From assembly GCA_963722295.1 (NCBI GenBank), contig CAVRLB010000010.1, forward strand, positions 310,001 through 374,000: a stretch of DNA of 64,000 nucleotides. The letters are read 5' to 3'. This document shows positions 17,338 through 26,700 of the stretch, in pieces. Source of the stretch: Brooklawnia sp032229645. GTDB taxonomy: Bacteria > Actinomycetota > Actinomycetes > Propionibacteriales > Propionibacteriaceae. A program made the translations under genes and the position numbers. Under the pieces are notes generated by a model. The model made no database searches and was not told where the DNA came from. It worked only from the letters and a program-made list of their open reading frames with translations. Position 1 is the first letter of the stretch, and each line of letters starts with the position of its first letter.

Positions 17338-19197
17338 ATGGCCGTTCGGTCTGCCGACCAGCGTCAGCCGACGCCTTGGCCGCGATTCGGTTCTGGTGGC
17401 TTGGAAGCGCCCTATGTCAGGCGTCTCGTCGACTTCATGAATGCGCGCCTCTATATGGCCGATCACCGTGCGTTGTTGCTGCTCAAGTGCATGATATCGA
17501 GCGATCTTCCGGGTCATCTGCAAGATCAGGCGAGCGAGGCGATTCTCGCCTTCCGCTACTCGATGCTCGAAGCGGGCAGCGATTCGATGACATTGTGGAC
17601 GGAGAACCACCAGGTGACCGCCGCTGCCGCCGAGTATCTTGCCGGGCAGCTCTTTCCCGGCCGTATCTTCAGCAATGATGGGCGTTCGGGCGCCCGGCAT
17701 CAGCGGGCGGCGCAGGCGCAGCTGATGATCTGGCTCTCGGACCGTTTCCGGTTCGGCTTCAGCGAGTGGCTGTCGAGTACCTGTCTTGCCTACGATCTCG
17801 CCGCGCTCGCGCTGCTGATCGATCATGCCGCCGATGAGGCGCTCGTGGAGCGGGCCAAGATGGTGATGGATATCGGGCTGCTCGATCTCGCGCTGCACAG
17901 CTTCAACCGGCGTTTCGCCCCGTCGATGGGACGCGCGCATGCTGAGCAGGTCATGCACCCCGAAACCGCCGAGATAGCACCGATCTGGCACAGCGCGTTC
18001 GGGCAGTCCCCTGAGCTCGAGATCGACAAACTCACCAGCCTCTTCGTGGCTCGCGAAAAATACCAGGTACCGGAAGCGATCTTTGAGCTCGCAACCGCTC
18101 AGCCGGTGCGCCGGGTGCTGAGTTCGCAAGGTCTGGACGTGGACGAGGTACGCGACGAGTTGCGCCGACACCCGTTTCACCCGCGTAGCCAGAGTCTCGA
18201 TCTGATCCGGTTCTGGTGGGGACAGCAGGCCATCACGACCCCGGAGACGATCGTCGACTCGGCCCGCGCGATGCGCGTCTTCGAACTTCAGGACTCCCGG
18301 ATCCTTGCACCCATGCGCCGCTACCTGAAGATGCCGAATCCGATGCTCATCTCGACCTTGCGCACGCTCAATCCGATCACCAGCGGCAAGGCCCTGAACC
18401 GCGCAAATGTGCAGACCATCAGCACCAGCAACTATCTGTTGAGCAGCGTGCAGCGCTACCAACCGGGCGGTTTCGGTGACCAGCAGCACGTCTGGCACGC
18501 CTCACTGCGCGGCAACATCGAAGTCTTCGGAAATCACCCCGGGTCGACTCAGCTGCATCAGGAGAACCGGCCTCCCACCCCGAGCCACTGGGTGGGCAAC
18601 GGTATCAATCCGGATCTCGCCCAGCATCACAATGTGCTCCTCGCACAGTACGACCTGCGCGGGCGCAAGGGCCGCTTCGAGGGGCCGCGTCAGGAACTGG
18701 TGCACATCCATTTCCCGTTCGTGCTCTTCGACCAGACCAGGCTGGGCGCCAATTGGGTGGCCGGACGCAGGGGTCGCGGATACATAGGCATTCTCGGCAC
18801 GCACCGGTTCGAACTGATCAGCGAGACGGAGCTCGTCCAGCGGGGCCAGCGCACCGGCTACGCGGTACTGGTCGGCGACGAGGAAGAGTACACCTCGTTC
18901 GCGTTCTTCTTGGAGCAACTCAAGCAGTACCGGCTGCGGTTGAGTGGCGATCATCTCACGCTCACGAGCCCGTTGGGCCGCTTCGATCTGACCTGGGGCA
19001 AGGACTTCAAGGTCAACGGTCATGTCATCGACTGCGAGTATCCGCGCTATGAGGCCCCTGGCGTCCAGGTGCCGCGAAATCCGGACGAGATCGAGGTGAT
19101 CGGCTCCGGGCATGCGCTCCGGCTCGAATGGGGCGCCGGCATTCGCGAATCAACGGAGATGTTGCGCGATAGCAGAGTCTACGACGATATTGACTAG
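17338..19197 (+). CDS. large hypothetical protein, possible alpha-toroid plus beta-sandwich enzyme
   Basis: 619 residues, no clear signal peptide. The N-terminal two thirds is helical with aromatic, His and Asn clusters (ENHQVTAAAAEYLAGQLFP, GFSEWLSSTCLAYDLAALAL). The last third looks beta-rich (QHHNVLLAQYDLRG, HIHFPFVLFDQ). Such a two-part build is seen in polysaccharide lyases and heparinase-like enzymes, but I recognise no signature and do not assign a function. ATG 17338 is chosen over TTG 17287; a weak AGGA lies upstream. It stands alone, divergent from the kinase gene. Confidence 0.6.
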   Translation: MAVRSADQRQPTPWPRFGSGGLEAPYVRRLVDFMNARLYMADHRALLLLKCMISSDLPGHLQDQASEAILAFRYSMLEAGSDSMTLWTENHQVTAAAAEYLAGQLFPGRIFSNDGRSGARHQRAAQAQLMIWLSDRFRFGFSEWLSSTCLAYDLAALALLIDHAADEALVERAKMVMDIGLLDLALHSFNRRFAPSMGRAHAEQVMHPETAEIAPIWHSAFGQSPELEIDKLTSLFVAREKYQVPEAIFELATAQPVRRVLSSQGLDVDEVRDELRRHPFHPRSQSLDLIRFWWGQQAITTPETIVDSARAMRVFELQDSRILAPMRRYLKMPNPMLISTLRTLNPITSGKALNRANVQTISTSNYLLSSVQRYQPGGFGDQQHVWHASLRGNIEVFGNHPGSTQLHQENRPPTPSHWVGNGINPDLAQHHNVLLAQYDLRGRKGRFEGPRQELVHIHFPFVLFDQTRLGANWVAGRRGRGYIGILGTHRFELISETELVQRGQRTGYAVLVGDEEEYTSFAFFLEQLKQYRLRLSGDHLTLTSPLGRFDLTWGKDFKVNGHVIDCEYPRYEAPGVQVPRNPDEIEVIGSGHALRLEWGAGIRESTEMLRDSRVYDDID

Positions 19198-19250
19198 GAG
19201 CTAGAGATTTCTAGATATGTCTAGCGACTCCGACATCTGACACGTGTCGG
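19194..19250. terminator. CTAG cluster and hairpin between convergent genes
   Basis: CTAG occurs at 19194, 19201, 19211 and 19221, three of them exactly 10 bp apart. CCGACA (19230-19235) can pair with TGTCGG (19245-19250), and GACACGTGTC (19239-19248) is a perfect palindrome. The element lies between genes converging at 19197 and 19256, so a two-way terminator is the simplest reading. Confidence 0.4.
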
Positions 19251-19255
19251 CACCC

Positions 19256-19381
19256 TCAGATCTCGTCGGTGGCGGCCGCCCATAGCTCCGCCTCCGCGCG
19301 GTTGCGGCGATAGCCTTGCCAGGCGAGGAACCCCCAGGCAAGTGCGGCGGTGGCCAGGATCGTGAGCAGTGGTCGCTTCAT
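19256..19381 (-). CDS. DLW-39 family small protein
   Basis: A 41-residue protein starting at ATG 19381: MKRPLLTILATAALAWG, one membrane helix, then a charged tail ending AEAELWAAATDEI. The actinobacterial DLW-39 family has the same size, helix and a closing (A/E)DLWxEATD motif; here the signature is ELWAAATD. The function of the family is unknown. Confidence 0.65.
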   Translation of the reverse strand: MKRPLLTILATAALAWGFLAWQGYRRNRAEAELWAAATDEI

Positions 19382-19578
19382 GGCCTCCAGAGTAGTTCGG
19401 TGCCGAGGTGGCGGCCCTGGCCTGCGCATCATCCACCGCTCCACGCACAGCGAGCCACGGCGTTTTCCACAGCGCTTCTCCACATATCCACAGGCTGCGG
19501 CGTTTTCCACAGCCGGATCGGAAAGATCCGGTGCGGAAGCCACTCGGCATCTCGGCGTCAACGTGCCAGCATTGAGAC

Positions 19579-20028
19579 ATGTCGACCATCTTCACCAAGA
19601 TCATCAGCGGCGAGTTCTCGGGCATGTTCGCGTGGGCGGACGAACTCTGCGTGGTTTTCGCCACCATCGAACCGATCAGCGATGGGCACGTGCTTGTCGT
19701 GCCGCGCGAAGAGATCGTCTCGTTCACCGAGGCGGCCGACGACCTGCTGGCCCACCTGATGAAAGTTGCCGCGATCATCGGCCGTGCCCAGGAGGAGGCC
19801 TTCGAGGGATCGCGGGCCGCACTGATCATTGCCGGCTTCGACGTGCCGCACCTGCACCTGCACGTCATCCCGGCCCGAGGTGAGGCCCAGCTGAGCTTCG
19901 CAAACGCCAACGGGGACGCCACCCCCGACGAACTGACCGCTGCCACCGAGCGGCTGCGAGAGACGCTGCGCACGCAAGGATATGCGGCCAATATTCCGGT
20001 CGAGATCGGGCGCCCGGACCTGGCCTGA
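19579..20028 (+). CDS. HIT family nucleotide hydrolase/transferase
   Basis: 149 residues. The histidine triad HLHLHVIPA (H-x-H-x-H, residues about 94-98) is intact, preceded by the family's FTKIISGEFSG start and DGHVLVVPREEI segment. HIT enzymes hydrolyse AMP or GMP conjugates. The gene starts right after a convergent spacer of short repeats of TTTTCCACAG-type sequence (19461-19515). Confidence 0.92.
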   Translation: MSTIFTKIISGEFSGMFAWADELCVVFATIEPISDGHVLVVPREEIVSFTEAADDLLAHLMKVAAIIGRAQEEAFEGSRAALIIAGFDVPHLHLHVIPARGEAQLSFANANGDATPDELTAATERLRETLRTQGYAANIPVEIGRPDLA

Positions 20029-20129
20029 GTGGCCGGCAGGACCTCGACTGCGCCTGCGAAACACAAGTGTCACGACCTTGAAACTCGCAGGTGCTTGTTT
20101 CAAGGCCAGGCGACAAGGGACTATCGAGC

Positions 20130-21443
20130 ATGTCGCGTTTCCAGGCCCCGGACTGCGTACTGCTCGGCCAGCCCCTCGAACACAGCGGCGCGGGCCCTGC
20201 CCGCGCCGCCACTATGACTGTGGGCTGGGGCTACGAGCCGTTGCGCTTCAGCCGCGGACTGCCGATGGCCGGCTTCGCGGCGCGCAAGGATCGCTCGACG
20301 GCATCCTTGATTCCCGGCCCCGAAGCCATCGCCGTGGCGCTGGGCGATGAGGTGATCGTCGCTGCGGACGTGATCGGGGTCGATCCGCAGCTGGCCGACA
20401 CGATCGCCGAGGCGGCGCAGCTTCCGAACCCGGTGATACTCACCGCCACTCACACGCATTCCGGCCCGGGAATCACTCCGGGACGCCTGGGAGACTTCAG
20501 CCAGGAGGCCCGCGCGGTGGTCGTAAACGCGGCCGCGACGGCCGCCCGGCGAGCCCTCGATTCGGCGGGCAGCTGCACCGTGGAGTGGCTGGAACCGCAG
20601 GTCACCGGCCTGGCACACGATCGCCGCCGCCGCAAGGTCGCATGGGACGCCCACCTGCGTGCACTGCGCTGGAAGTCCGGGGGATACGTGACCGGCTATC
20701 TCGTCAGCTATCCCTGCCACCCATCGATCATCGGGCCGGCCAACTCCCATCTATCTCCTGATTACCCCGGATACCTCCGCACCCGGATCCAGGAGGCGAC
20801 CGGGTGCCCGGTCATCTTTCTCACCGGGGCCGCTGGCAATGTGAATGCCGGCTACCCGGAGCGGTCGTCCGGTCAGCGCTATCACGACCTCGGACGGACG
20901 CCCAGCGATGCCGATCTCTTCGGAACCACGCTGGCCGAGACATTGTTGGCCGGACGATGGCAGCCCGTCGATCTGTCGTCGGGGATCTCGGTGAGCAGGA
21001 CGGAGGTCGACGCCTGCCTGGTGCCGATCGACATCGAGAACACCACAGTGCTCTGCGAGCAGTGGGAACGCCAGTTGCGTTCCGCCGAGGGGGAGAACCG
21101 GGGCATCTTGCAGCGCTGGATCTCGTGGGCCAAGAAGCCGGAGTCGGGTCGTCAATGCAGATACCGGTTGCCGGTGGCCCGGATGCGGCTCGGTGACGTC
21201 TCGCTCGCGTTTCTGCCCGGCGAACCGTTTCTGGCGGCCGATCTGGAGTTGAACAGCGCTCCGGGATCTCGGGCGATCGTCGGCGGATACTACCGCGACA
21301 CTCCCGGCTACCTACCCGATGCGGCGCAGTACCTGCTCGGTGGCTACGAAGTCACCGACGCGCACCGCTACTACGGGATGCCGGCGCCGTTCGCGCGCGG
21401 CACCTTGGAGGCCCTGATAGCTGCCGTACGCGGGTTGCGGTGA
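20130..21443 (+). CDS. neutral/alkaline ceramidase-like hydrolase
   Basis: About 437 residues. The N-terminal part shows the pattern of neutral/alkaline non-lysosomal ceramidase-like proteins: LPMAGFAARKDRS, then a zinc/catalytic region TATHTHSGPG (His-x-His), YLVSYPCHPSIIG and FLTGAAGNVN. Family members hydrolyse N-acyl bonds, but many short bacterial ones have unknown substrates. No signal peptide is visible, unlike secreted ceramidases. ATG 20130 follows AAGGGA; ATG 20214 is an alternative start nearer the conserved core. Confidence 0.75.
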   Translation: MSRFQAPDCVLLGQPLEHSGAGPARAATMTVGWGYEPLRFSRGLPMAGFAARKDRSTASLIPGPEAIAVALGDEVIVAADVIGVDPQLADTIAEAAQLPNPVILTATHTHSGPGITPGRLGDFSQEARAVVVNAAATAARRALDSAGSCTVEWLEPQVTGLAHDRRRRKVAWDAHLRALRWKSGGYVTGYLVSYPCHPSIIGPANSHLSPDYPGYLRTRIQEATGCPVIFLTGAAGNVNAGYPERSSGQRYHDLGRTPSDADLFGTTLAETLLAGRWQPVDLSSGISVSRTEVDACLVPIDIENTTVLCEQWERQLRSAEGENRGILQRWISWAKKPESGRQCRYRLPVARMRLGDVSLAFLPGEPFLAADLELNSAPGSRAIVGGYYRDTPGYLPDAAQYLLGGYEVTDAHRYYGMPAPFARGTLEALIAAVRGLR

Positions 21444-21467
21444 GCTCAAGCCAGATCTTGCTCGGAT

Positions 21468-22082
21468 TCAGTGGGCGGCGACCGGCTGGCGCAGGATCGT
21501 CCGCAGTCGCTCGGGCGGGGTCCGGCGGAAATCGCTCAGGTAGATCTCGTGGTGACGTCCTGTCGGGGTCAAGCCCTGACCCGGAATGAACTGGTCGTGC
21601 AACTCGCGCAGCACCGGGCCCTCATCGTCGAACGGGCCGATGTGCAGGGTCTGAGCGCATAGGCCTTCGTCCAGCGTCTCGAAGCGGACATCGCTCAGCC
21701 GGGCCGGCGGATCCTTGGCCGCGACCTGCCCGATCGCGGAGCCGACCGATTCGCGATCGATCCAGTCAGGTGTCATCAGCATCAGCGTCCAATCCCATTG
21801 GGCCTTGTCGCCATCCTGGAAGGCGGCCATGTCGTCGGCCCACCAGAGTCCCTCGAGCGGCGGCACGACGTAGTCGCGATCCAGCTGCTGCTTGCTCGCG
21901 AACTTCAACTTGAATGCGAGCGGATAGAGGGTCGCGATCGCCTCTTCGAACGCGGGCGCGGTATTCGGATCGCCGTGTCCATCGATCATCAGGTAGTTCA
22001 TCGGGGGTACCTCAACGAGATCGAAGTGCCCTTTGCGCGCCCGATAGGCCTGAAGACTCTTCTTGAAGTCCGTCTTGTCCAT
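21468..22082 (-). CDS. GyrI-like small-molecule-binding protein
   Basis: 204 residues with the GyrI-like layout: VEVPPMNYLMIDGHGDPN, LEGLWWADD, LHIGPFDDEGPVLRELHDQF and HHEIYLSDFRRTPPERLRTIL. These proteins bind small amphipathic molecules, some in AraC-type regulators, some standalone. It has no DNA-binding domain. Its start codon overlaps the stop of the HAD gene (TGATG), so the two are co-translated. Confidence 0.85.
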   Translation of the reverse strand: MDKTDFKKSLQAYRARKGHFDLVEVPPMNYLMIDGHGDPNTAPAFEEAIATLYPLAFKLKFASKQQLDRDYVVPPLEGLWWADDMAAFQDGDKAQWDWTLMLMTPDWIDRESVGSAIGQVAAKDPPARLSDVRFETLDEGLCAQTLHIGPFDDEGPVLRELHDQFIPGQGLTPTGRHHEIYLSDFRRTPPERLRTILRQPVAAH

Positions 22083-22891
22083 CAGGAATCCCTCCTCCCT
22101 GCCAGAAGCTCCTTGATGACCGTCAGCACACCGTACTCATCGTTGGATCCGGTGCTGAAACGTGCTGCCTCGCGGACGGCGTCGACCGCATTGCTCACCG
22201 CGTAGCTGAAATAGACCTCGTCCAGCATCTCGATGTCGTTGAAGGTGTCCCCGAAGGCCATCATCTGCTCGGGCCGTAATCCAAGCCGGGATGCCAGGAC
22301 GCGCAGCGCGGTGCCTTTGGTGACGCCCTGATTCATGATGTCGACCCAGACCGAGCCGCCGATCGTCACGGAGAAGTCATCGTCGTAGCGCGGCCGGTAG
22401 AGCCGCTCGCAGAGCTCCTGCGCGTTGCCTTCGGGGAAGTAGACGGTGAATTTGTCGGCATTCGGCGTGATCGCCGTGAGGTCGTCCACAAAGACGAGCT
22501 CCGAATAGAAGGTGCGCAGGAAATCTTCGTGCTGCCGGTGAGCGGCGGCCACATACCCGGCGTCCACACCGCAGATGATGGGGATACCCGCGGTCTGCTC
22601 GTGGGTGAGTGCGATCATCTCCTGATAGTCGGACGAGGGAAGCAGGCTTTCGAAGAGGGTCTCGCCGTCATGGGTGACGGTGCCGCCGTTGTCGCCGATG
22701 TAGGCGAGCCCGGGCCCGCCGGCGGGGAACATCGAGCGAAGCGTGAAGGTTGATCGTCCGCTCGCGGCGACGAAGACGATGCCGGCCTGGTTCAGCGCTT
22801 CTACGTATTCGTGAAATCCCGGTGGTAACTCGCTGGCTTCGGTGAGCAGCGTGTGGTCCATATCGGACGCGATCAAGCGGATGTCTTTCAT
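22082..22891 (-). CDS. HAD-superfamily Cof-type phosphatase
   Basis: 269 residues. Motif I is DMDHTLL (the usual DxDGTL with His for Gly), motif II AASGR, and motif III/IV GDTFNDIEML. The C2-type cap and the length fit Cof/YbiV sugar-phosphate phosphatases. ATG 22891 is chosen because it directly precedes motif I with an AGGAGCC upstream; longer readings run through the neighbouring regulator. The substrate is unknown. Confidence 0.88.
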   Translation of the reverse strand: MKDIRLIASDMDHTLLTEASELPPGFHEYVEALNQAGIVFVAASGRSTFTLRSMFPAGGPGLAYIGDNGGTVTHDGETLFESLLPSSDYQEMIALTHEQTAGIPIICGVDAGYVAAAHRQHEDFLRTFYSELVFVDDLTAITPNADKFTVYFPEGNAQELCERLYRPRYDDDFSVTIGGSVWVDIMNQGVTKGTALRVLASRLGLRPEQMMAFGDTFNDIEMLDEVYFSYAVSNAVDAVREAARFSTGSNDEYGVLTVIKELLAGRRDS

Positions 22892-22992
22892 CGTCGGCTC
22901 CTGTGGTCGGCTACCACCTAAAGGTACGTGGTGGATGCGTCTTCTACCTGAGATCTTGCGCGTGGGGGTGACGCGTGCGCTTCCTGGAATTC

Positions 22993-23598
22993 TCAGAGCC
23001 AGCCGTTGGCCTCGGCTTGGCGGACGGCTTCGGCGCTGGTGGTGCAGCCGGTCTTGCGGATGGCACTGGACAGATGGTTGCGGACGGTGCCTTGAGACAG
23101 CGAGAGCCTCTTGGCCAGGGTGGAAGCGGGTGCTCCGTCCTGGGCGGCCCGCAGCACCTCCTGCTCTCGTTCGGTGAGCGGATTGGCGCCGTGCGTCAAC
23201 GACTCGACGGCGAGTTCGGGGTCGACGACCCGAAGCCCCGCATGTACTCGGCGCACCGCATCTGCGAGTTCGGACGCGGGAGTGTCCTTCACCACGAAAC
23301 CCTGCGCCCCGGCATCCAGGGCGCGGCGCAGATAGCCCGGTCTGCCGAATGTGGTGACGATCAGAGATCGACAATCCGGCAGCGCCGACCGCAATTCGGC
23401 CGTCGTCTCGATGCCGCTCAGGCCGGGCATCTCGATGTCGAGCAACGCCACATCGGGACGCGATTCGAGAGCGGCGGCGACCACCTGGTCTCCACGCCCC
23501 ACCTGCGCCACCACCTCGATATCGGGCTCGAGGTCGAGTAGTGCTGCCAACGCACCGCGCACCAGCGCCTGATCATCGGCCAACAAGATCCTGATCAT
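22993..23598 (-). CDS. NarL/LuxR-type response regulator (ABC-linked)
   Basis: 201 residues from ATG 23598 (MIRILLADDQALVRGAL). It has a receiver domain with Asp in ALLDIEMPGLSG and Lys in FVVKDT, then a LuxR helix-turn-helix (LTEREQEVLRAAQDG, GTVRNHLSSAIRKTG). It is the last gene of the set ABC ATPase, permease, kinase, regulator, the layout of DesK/DesR or YxdJ-like transport-sensing systems. Confidence 0.9.
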   Translation of the reverse strand: MIRILLADDQALVRGALAALLDLEPDIEVVAQVGRGDQVVAAALESRPDVALLDIEMPGLSGIETTAELRSALPDCRSLIVTTFGRPGYLRRALDAGAQGFVVKDTPASELADAVRRVHAGLRVVDPELAVESLTHGANPLTEREQEVLRAAQDGAPASTLAKRLSLSQGTVRNHLSSAIRKTGCTTSAEAVRQAEANGWL

Positions 23599-23611
23599 TG
23601 CCCAGTCCCTT

Positions 23612-24712
23612 TCACAGTGCGACCACGAGCTCAGTGCCACCTGACTCCGGCGTGGTAAGCGTCACCGTGCCGCCGGCCTCCTCAACGCGTTCCCGCAGGC
23701 CCCGAAGACCGTTGCCGTCGTGGCTGCCGGTCAGCCCGCGTCCGTCATCGCTGACTTTGACCTGCCGCGAGCCGACTGTAACCGAGCACTCGGTCGCTCC
23801 GGAATGCCGCACCACATTGGTGACCGCCTCTCGCACCACCCACGCGAAGAGCACCCGGAAACGGGGGTCGACCCGGGCCACCTCGCCGGAGATTGTGGCG
23901 GATATGCCGGTGTCGGAGAGCACATCGTGCGCGGCACGCAGCTCGTCGTCCAGCCGCCGAGCACGCAGGGTGCCGACGGTGGAGCGCAACTCGGCGATGG
24001 CCTCCCGGGACAAAGCCTGAATCTGGGCGACCTCGTCCTTGGCCCGCGCGGGGTCGGTGTCGATCAGGCGGCCCGCGAGCTCTGCCTTCATCGAGACGAC
24101 GGTGAGCGAATGGCCGAGGATGTCGTGCACGTCACGGGCGACCCGTTCGCGCTCGCGGGCGATGAGCAGTTGGCGTTCGGTCTCTTCGTGGGTGGTGCTC
24201 ACTTGGATCACATAACGGTTGACTCCGGTGAACAGTCCGACGATCGCGGCGATCAGCAGGATCGACCAGGCGTATTCGAGTTGCCCGCTGAACCACGCTG
24301 TGGCCACCATGACCGCCAACACCATGCCGGCGGTCGCGAAGGCCGTACGCAGCGGCAGGTGGAAGATCGAAAAGGCCATGATGAAGATGCCGCAGCCCAG
24401 CGTATTGATTCCGATGACCGGACTCACCGCGACCGCGATGAGAATCAGGACGCCGAGCACGACCCATTGCCGCGCGTACCTGTCCTCGTCCGCTATCGAG
24501 GTGAAGAAGACCACGTAGATGACCGCGAAGGCGACGAGCAGCACCACGCACGCGTAGCGCAGCCAGGGTGCCACCGGAGCGTCCAGAGCAGTCATGATCG
24601 GGTAGGCGAGGAAGAAGATCCAGGCGCCGCCGAGCATCCGGCCCCACTTGGGCCACGGGTCTGCGCCGGTGGCTCCGGGTTCGGTCGTGGCAGCAGCGGG
24701 TGCATGTGGCAT
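23612..24712 (-). CDS. sensor histidine kinase, DesK-like
   Basis: 366 residues from ATG 24712, which follows AAGGAG. Five or six hydrophobic helices are followed by the phosphoacceptor segment ERVARDVHDILGHSLTVVSM and an HATPase_c domain (REAVTNVVRHSG, GNGLRGLRERVEEAGG). It starts 42 bp after the permease gene and ends 13 bp before its regulator. It probably senses the membrane or a drug handled by the adjacent ABC transporter. Confidence 0.9.
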   Translation of the reverse strand: MPHAPAAATTEPGATGADPWPKWGRMLGGAWIFFLAYPIMTALDAPVAPWLRYACVVLLVAFAVIYVVFFTSIADEDRYARQWVVLGVLILIAVAVSPVIGINTLGCGIFIMAFSIFHLPLRTAFATAGMVLAVMVATAWFSGQLEYAWSILLIAAIVGLFTGVNRYVIQVSTTHEETERQLLIARERERVARDVHDILGHSLTVVSMKAELAGRLIDTDPARAKDEVAQIQALSREAIAELRSTVGTLRARRLDDELRAAHDVLSDTGISATISGEVARVDPRFRVLFAWVVREAVTNVVRHSGATECSVTVGSRQVKVSDDGRGLTGSHDGNGLRGLRERVEEAGGTVTLTTPESGGTELVVAL

Positions 24713-24753
24713 GCCTGCTCCTTGGTCGAGTAGTGACACGGTACAACGAGGGC

Positions 24754-25512
24754 TCACTGCCGCTCGCGTGACCTGCGTACCAGCACAATCGCGGCGATGC
24801 CGAAGATCAGCAGCCAGGCGCCGACGTTCGCGAGAATCTGCCACAGCGGCTGGACGATGAGTTCCCCGGTGGTCTGGTCGATGTCGTTGCCCTCGGTCAG
24901 CGGACGCCGGGCGAGCGCGGCCAGGCCGTACAGCGGCGTGAACTTGGAGAAGGTCAGCATCGCCCCGCTCAGCGGCATGAAGACGTTGCCGAGGAATCCG
25001 AAGATCACCACCATGCCGGACGCAATCCCGACGGCATTCTCGGAGCGGAACAAGAACCCGACCATCAGGCCGTAGAGCGAGAACAGCATGGCTCCGAGCA
25101 GCACCAGCCCGGCGCTGGCCGGCCACACCCACCAGATGGCCTGCGCATCGGTGAAGTATCCGATGAGATAGATCAGCGCGATCGGCAGCGCGGCCACCGC
25201 AGTGCCCACCAGTGCCTTGGTGATGACGAACCGGCTGTCGGGCATCGGGGTGAGCCCGAGTTGGCGTCCCCAGCCCTGCATCCGCTCGACCGCAGCCAGT
25301 CCGCCCACCGAGGTGGTGGCGGTCACCGCCCCGTAGGCCGCCATGTTGATCATCACGTACATCGACACGTTGCCATTGCCGATGTCGTAGGCGCCCCACT
25401 CCATCGAGACCCCGAAGATGTAGTACATGAACGCCGGGATGCCGATGGTGAACATCAGTGCGGACGGGTCGCGCAGCGCCCGCTTGAGTTCGAGTGCGAA
25501 ATAGGTTCCCAT
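24754..25512 (-). CDS. ABC-2 type transporter permease
   Basis: 252 residues, six hydrophobic helices, ABC-2 family: it opens YFALELKRALRDPSALMFTIG, with FMPLSGAMLTFSKFTPLYGLA between helices 5 and 6. It pairs with the upstream ATPase whose stop lies one base before this start. Export of a lipid, antibiotic or peptide is typical; the substrate is not evident. Confidence 0.88.
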   Translation of the reverse strand: MGTYFALELKRALRDPSALMFTIGIPAFMYYIFGVSMEWGAYDIGNGNVSMYVMINMAAYGAVTATTSVGGLAAVERMQGWGRQLGLTPMPDSRFVITKALVGTAVAALPIALIYLIGYFTDAQAIWWVWPASAGLVLLGAMLFSLYGLMVGFLFRSENAVGIASGMVVIFGFLGNVFMPLSGAMLTFSKFTPLYGLAALARRPLTEGNDIDQTTGELIVQPLWQILANVGAWLLIFGIAAIVLVRRSRERQ

Positions 25513-25513
25513 C

Positions 25514-26419
25514 TCAGGCCACCTTGGAGTCGGATTGGGTGAGCGCCATGAATGCCGCTTCCAGGCTGGGCGCGGTCACCTCGATGTCGTACCCGCCCCA
25601 GGCGAGCACGTCGGCGAGCAGCGCGTCCGAGTCGCTGGTTTCCGCGGTCAAGCTGTGAGTGTTGGTGACGACCCTTGTCACGCTGGGGTTGGCCGCGAGC
25701 TTTGGTTGCAGGGATGCGGGGTCGTCGTGGGAGAACCTCACCGTCCGGACGTTGGTGAGCGCCCGAATCTGCTGGGTGGTGCCGTCCGCGATTATCTGGC
25801 CGCGATTCATCAGTACGATCCGGTCGGCGAAGGACTGTGCCTCCTCCAGATAGTGGGTTGCGAAGAGCACGGTCCGGTGGGCTTCGGCTCGCATCGCGTC
25901 CCAGAACGCATGCCGCGCGTTGACGTCCATCCCGGCGGTGGGTTCGTCGAGGACAAGCAGGCCGGGATCGGGCAGTAGCGCCAGGGCGAAACGTAGCCGC
26001 TGCTGTTCGCCGCCCGAGCATTTGGAAACCCTGCGCCCGGCCAGATCGGTGATACCGGCGCGCTGCATCACGTCGCCGGTCGCTAGATGCTCGGGATATT
26101 GCGCGGCGATCACCCCGACGGTTTCCTTGACGGTGATGTCACGCAACAACCCGCCGGTTTGTAACACAGCGGAGACCCGGCTGTGAATGATCGCTTGCCG
26201 AGGAGCCATCCCGCAGACCGTCAGCGATCCGGATGTCGGTGTGGTCAGGCCGAGGATCATGTCGATGGTCGTGGTCTTGCCCGCACCATTGGGGCCGAGG
26301 AAGGCGACGAGTTCACCGGTGCCGACGGCCAGATCGATGCCCGCGACCGCATGCACCGGAGAAGACGAGCGGGCCCGGAAAGTCTTCGAGAGGTTCTTGG
26401 CCTCAATGACGGCGTCCAT
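25514..26419 (-). CDS. ABC transporter ATP-binding protein
   Basis: 301 residues: Walker A GPNGAGKTTT, Q-loop LQTGGLL, signature CSGGEQQRLRFAL, Walker B LLVLDEPTAGMD, switch His FATHYLEEA. The C-terminal extension resembles the DrrA/NatA-type tail. ATG 26419 (MDAVIEAKNLSK) is preferred over an upstream in-frame start. First gene of the four-gene transport and sensing operon. Confidence 0.92.
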   Translation of the reverse strand: MDAVIEAKNLSKTFRARSSSPVHAVAGIDLAVGTGELVAFLGPNGAGKTTTIDMILGLTTPTSGSLTVCGMAPRQAIIHSRVSAVLQTGGLLRDITVKETVGVIAAQYPEHLATGDVMQRAGITDLAGRRVSKCSGGEQQRLRFALALLPDPGLLVLDEPTAGMDVNARHAFWDAMRAEAHRTVLFATHYLEEAQSFADRIVLMNRGQIIADGTTQQIRALTNVRTVRFSHDDPASLQPKLAANPSVTRVVTNTHSLTAETSDSDALLADVLAWGGYDIEVTAPSLEAAFMALTQSDSKVA

Positions 26420-26526
26420 ACGTCCATCGTGGCCGGGATCGGGCCGGCGCACCGATAGGCGCTGTCACGACCTCACCATGACAGCAGTCACACGGTGCCA
26501 GCATCGCTGTCAGGAGGTGTCTTGAG

Positions 26527-26700
26527 ATGAGCGCATCGACCATCCGGCAGGTGAAGGATCAGACACACGCGCGGCTACGGGCCCGCGCCGCCGAACATGG
26601 GCGATCGGTAGAGGCCGAAGTCCGAGCGATTTTGGACGCGGCAGTTGACACACCTGACCGAAAGTCGGCCAGGTTTCGTCGCAACGGTTGTCTGGGCTGA
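26527..26700 (+). pseudogene. truncated FitA-like ribbon-helix-helix antitoxin
   Basis: A 57-residue frame with AGGAGG ten bases upstream. Residues 1-41 (TIRQVKDQTHARLRARAAEHGRS, then VEAEVRAILDAAV) fit the FitA/VapB antitoxin RHH fold; intact members are near 80 residues. The tail after about residue 42 is unrelated and runs into a toxin remnant in another frame, so a deletion probably fused the two. Confidence 0.65.

Noticed and set aside
22892..23374. N-terminal extension of the HAD gene
   Set aside because: It overlaps the response regulator gene on the same strand and has no HAD features; motif I begins right after ATG 22891.
24713..25399. Longer histidine kinase reading of 595 codons
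   Set aside because: The extra part is antisense-like, Arg/His rich and overlaps the permease gene; ATG 24712 has a proper AAGGAG.
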